In this document: positions 61,479-64,000 of the stretch, one piece after another
How the letters are laid out: each line of letters starts with the position of its first letter
Position numbering within the stretch: position 1 is the first letter of the stretch
DNA from: Straminergon stramineum
Lineage: Eukaryota; Streptophyta; Bryopsida; Hypnales; Calliergonaceae
Assembly: GCA_963920665.1 (NCBI GenBank)
Contig: OY987263.1
Coordinates: 22,866,547-22,930,546, forward strand
DNA length: 64,000 bases
Reading direction: 5' to 3'
The notes under the pieces: generated by a model
What the model was told of the DNA's origin: nothing
What the model saw: the letters and a program-made list of their open reading frames with translations, nothing else
Databases searched by the model: none
Position numbers and translations under genes: made by a program

Positions 61479-62395
61479 TTAACCCTTAAAGGACCAAGGC
61501 CATTTATCTATCAAAAAACAGTCAAATTGCCAATTCTATTGCGTTCACCAAAGGGAAAAAAATTTAGAACCTAACCATAGGATTTAGTACTTCACTTATT
61601 TGAGATCAAGTGAAAAAAACTTTATGAAGTTTGACCAAACATATTAAAAGATATTAGCATTCAAAGTTGGAAAAAAGAAGTTTTTTTTAACATTGGCCTA
61701 TAATTTTAGATGACTTTGACTATCTTTTGTTGAAACTTTTTTCACTATGGACTTTAAATTTAAATTTTTTTGTATTCAATAATTGATTTGAAAGTGTAAG
61801 GAAAAAATTCAAAAAAATCTCTTGATTTTCATGCTTTAAAAAATTGTTAAGTAGAAGTAGGTCTAAGATTATAAGAAAAACTAAATTGTTAATAGCTCTA
61901 AGATGGGATTGAAACACAATAATCGCAACAGTAAGATTATTCTAAAAAGAAAATTTAACCTTGCCAAAAAATTCTTTTTGAAAAATTGTGAAAATTGCAT
62001 TCAAAAATGAATTCTACAATTAATTTTTTCAAGAAGATGCTCACATTGCCCAAAAAACAAGGTTGTTCATAACTTTTACATCATAAATCCAAATGGAATG
62101 AATCAAAGCTTCACTTGCAAAAAAAATATATAATCTATAAGACAAAAAAAATTTAATTTAAATTTCAAGTTTTTGTGGAATTATTAATGTGCCCACCAAG
62201 TTGAAATTTGGGCTTTTTGTGGTATAACTCTTGCTCCTAGGCATGGATTGAAATAAAAATTATATTCCCACAAAACTAACAAGTTTTCCTATCTTATGAG
62301 AGTTTCAAAAAGTTTCATTCAAAATTGAGGTCTTAGAAACCTGCCCAAAATCCATTTTATCCCCTAAGAGGACAATGGTGCTTTAGGGGTTAAAT
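61479..62395. repeat. Dispersed ~0.9 kb repeat, copy 2
   Basis: It starts TTTAACCCTTAAAGGACCAA and ends GTGCTTTAGGGGTTAAA. It is homologous to 20706-21830. The ends can be read as inverted repeats of at least 10 bp, TTAACCCnTAAAG. No coding sequence. Confidence 0.65.
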
Positions 62396-63631
62396 TAGGC
62401 TAGGTTTTTTTTTTCTAATTTGCCAAAATTGAATTTGACAATCTGGTAAATTGGATTATTTGGTACTCTTGTTACACTATTGAGGCCAAAATTGGAATTG
62501 ATAAATAGGTGAATGAAGATATTTAGTACTTAAAATTCACTACTGACTATTGAAGTCCAGTATTGATTTTGACAAATTGAGAGTTACAAGGAATGCCTCA
62601 GGCTAGGGGTTATTTTGGTATCATTTCATATAATCCACAATATCATCCCACTATTGTAGTTGTTGTGTGTTTGTGTAGTAAACTTGCCAATCCCCACACA
62701 CACAAAATTCAAATCCTTCTCCACGTAAATATAGAGCCTTGCATGTCTTGAAATTTGACATGATCATTAAATGTCACGTTAAGATTTACCTTCAAAAAAC
62801 AGAATGCAAAAAGTACAAGGTGAAGGCAATGCAGCTAAAATCTATTTAAAAATTGCTTGCAACCCTTCACCACATTGTGCAGTCATTGAGCGGTGATACA
62901 AAATTTTGTTCCCATGGCAATTAAAATGGTAGTTCCATCATGTGATTAGTGTACAGTAAATGGCAGCGGTTGTTGTGTGGTTTCTGGATGTTTACGGTAA
63001 ACAGCAAGTTTACTCTTAGCCGTGCACGTTTCAGAATTGAAATGCGGCACAAACAGGCTTGCATTCAGATTTTTTTCTCTGCTTCATCATTCGGTCAGCA
63101 ATTTATCAATTTGTATTCAGAAAACCTTCATTATGCAAATTGTTGGGCAATACATTTATTCATTTGCTAATGTGAACAATCAGAAGACGTACCACTGGAG
63201 GAATCCACTCTGCCTTACACACGAATAATGTTCCATTTGGGAGTTTATGCTATTTTCTACCAGAATTGTGTGGCAACCTCGCAAGAAAGTTCTAGAAAAA
63301 CAGTGGCTGTATCGCCGTGTATTTCGTCACAATTTGTAGGTTTCTTCGGCCAGGATTAAGACAAATTGTCAAAGAATTTTTTCAATCATGAATGAGACAC
63401 CCCTCAACGATTTCAGCCTACGCTTGGCCATATGTCTTGAGCCAGTGGACCATCAAAATACAAAATTTCCACGAAAAAGCGCTGGCAGGTCTGGTTGATC
63501 ACACATGCCGCACCATGAAAGCACTGGGCCTAATTGATCAGGGAGTGTCGTGCACTACTTTTAGCACACAACAGATTACTGGTGAGGATTCTCCACACCA
63601 GATCGTAGCAAGGCTCTATCTAAATTGCAAT

Positions 63632-64000
63632 TCATTGAAAATCATCGTCTGAGCTCAGCTCCACATGGTTGACCTTGGTTTCCTTGCATCCACGAGTGCG
63701 TGAAACTCTCGGTGGCAACTCAACTAGAGGGGCGCGAGTTCTCTTGCGGCCATTTGACTTGGAATCTTCATCTTCGTGTTGCCTCTTCTGGGATTTCTTG
63801 GCTTTCTCTGACGCTGGAGTGGACTCCTTCGTAGCAACACCGTTCTGTTCAATGCAACACTGTGCGGAATCTCCACTAGGAACTTTACCAGTAGCCAGTA
63901 CATTCTCGGTTTGTTCAATGTTTCCACGAGCGTTCCCATTCATCTTTGCCTCTTTCACCCCACTCATGCTACAATGACCATTACCGTTGGCCGCTGCCTC
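63632..64000 (-). CDS. Last exon of a nuclear-type charged protein (partial, cut by window edge)
   Basis: A - strand frame is open from the window edge (64000) to a stop at 63632, 122 codons. It may start at the ATG at 63967 (MSGVKEAKMNGNARG), but the frame is also open for the 11 codons upstream, so this is probably the C-terminal exon of a longer protein. It is Lys/Glu/Ser-rich and disordered, with basic clusters (EKAKKSQKRQ, GRKRTR) typical of nuclear localisation signals and an acidic end VELSSDDDFQ that could be a SUMO-interacting motif. Family not recognised. Confidence 0.6.
   Translation of the reverse strand, partial: EAAANGNGHCSMSGVKEAKMNGNARGNIEQTENVLATGKVPSGDSAQCCIEQNGVATKESTPASEKAKKSQKRQHEDEDSKSNGRKRTRAPLVELPPRVSRTRGCKETKVNHVELSSDDDFQ

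Larger units (their letters stand above)
46463..63380. other. Long AT-rich gene-poor region
   Basis: About 17 kb with no supported gene. Open frames are short, low-complexity or inside repeats. The recognisable content is listed separately: TTAACCC-bounded elements, inverted repeats, a compound microsatellite and a G12 run near 58880. The rest looks like old, decayed transposon sequence that I cannot classify. Confidence 0.6.

Noticed and set aside
1..64000. CRISPR arrays, operons, bacterial signals
   Set aside because: Intron-containing plant genes throughout; no spaced direct repeats of CRISPR type were seen.

Overview
The window is eukaryotic nuclear DNA from a land plant. All recognisable proteins are plant families: a DYRKP-type kinase with a LisH N-terminus, a TKL kinase with a plant-specific helical N-terminus, and an IRK-interacting-protein (IRKI/DUF641-like) protein. 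Introns are GT-AG with one probable GC-AG, and plant-type telo-boxes occur. GC-richer gene islands sit in strongly AT-rich, gene-poor DNA full of decayed mobile elements. A bryophyte such as a moss is plausible, but this is inference; nothing seen fixes the species.

Layout. 1-11542 is a very large inverted repeat. The left arm (1-3339, cut by the window edge) carries the last five exons of a DYRKP kinase on the + strand. The right arm (8204-11542) carries the same exons and 3' flank on the - strand, with no net length change between the arms. Between them lies a spacer, a 200-N gap (5498-5697) and a second near-identical copy of the spacer. The sequence before the gap (3116-5497) and after it (5698-8082) are the same piece, so the gap most likely joins two contigs that overlap and should have been merged. 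The right-hand DYRKP gene is complete: 12 coding exons from 18057 down to 9392, 1366 residues.

19.3-26.3 kb is AT-rich repeat desert. 26.3-33 kb is an island with an intronless TKL kinase (30885-32486, + strand), whose 3' flank is duplicated about 6 kb upstream. That older copy is split by a small retroposon and is followed by a Mutator-like element (27178-29085) with ~257-bp terminal inverted repeats and a 9-10 bp target duplication. 34-40 kb holds three - strand genes: an unresolved membrane-anchor protein exon, an IRKI-like gene (36098-38646) and a small candidate organellar-type protein (39768-40031).

40.2-63.4 kb is AT-rich again. It holds a degraded hAT-type transposase gene (41.5-44.85 kb), a 131-bp CACTA-like miniature element, foldback repeats, a dispersed repeat family bounded by TTAACCC...GGGTTAA, and a compound microsatellite. 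The last exon of a nuclear-type - strand gene begins at the right edge (63632-64000).

The genes do not form a pathway. The main structural point is a tail-to-tail pair of identical DYRKP genes, which is either a very recent or gene-converted duplication or partly an assembly product.
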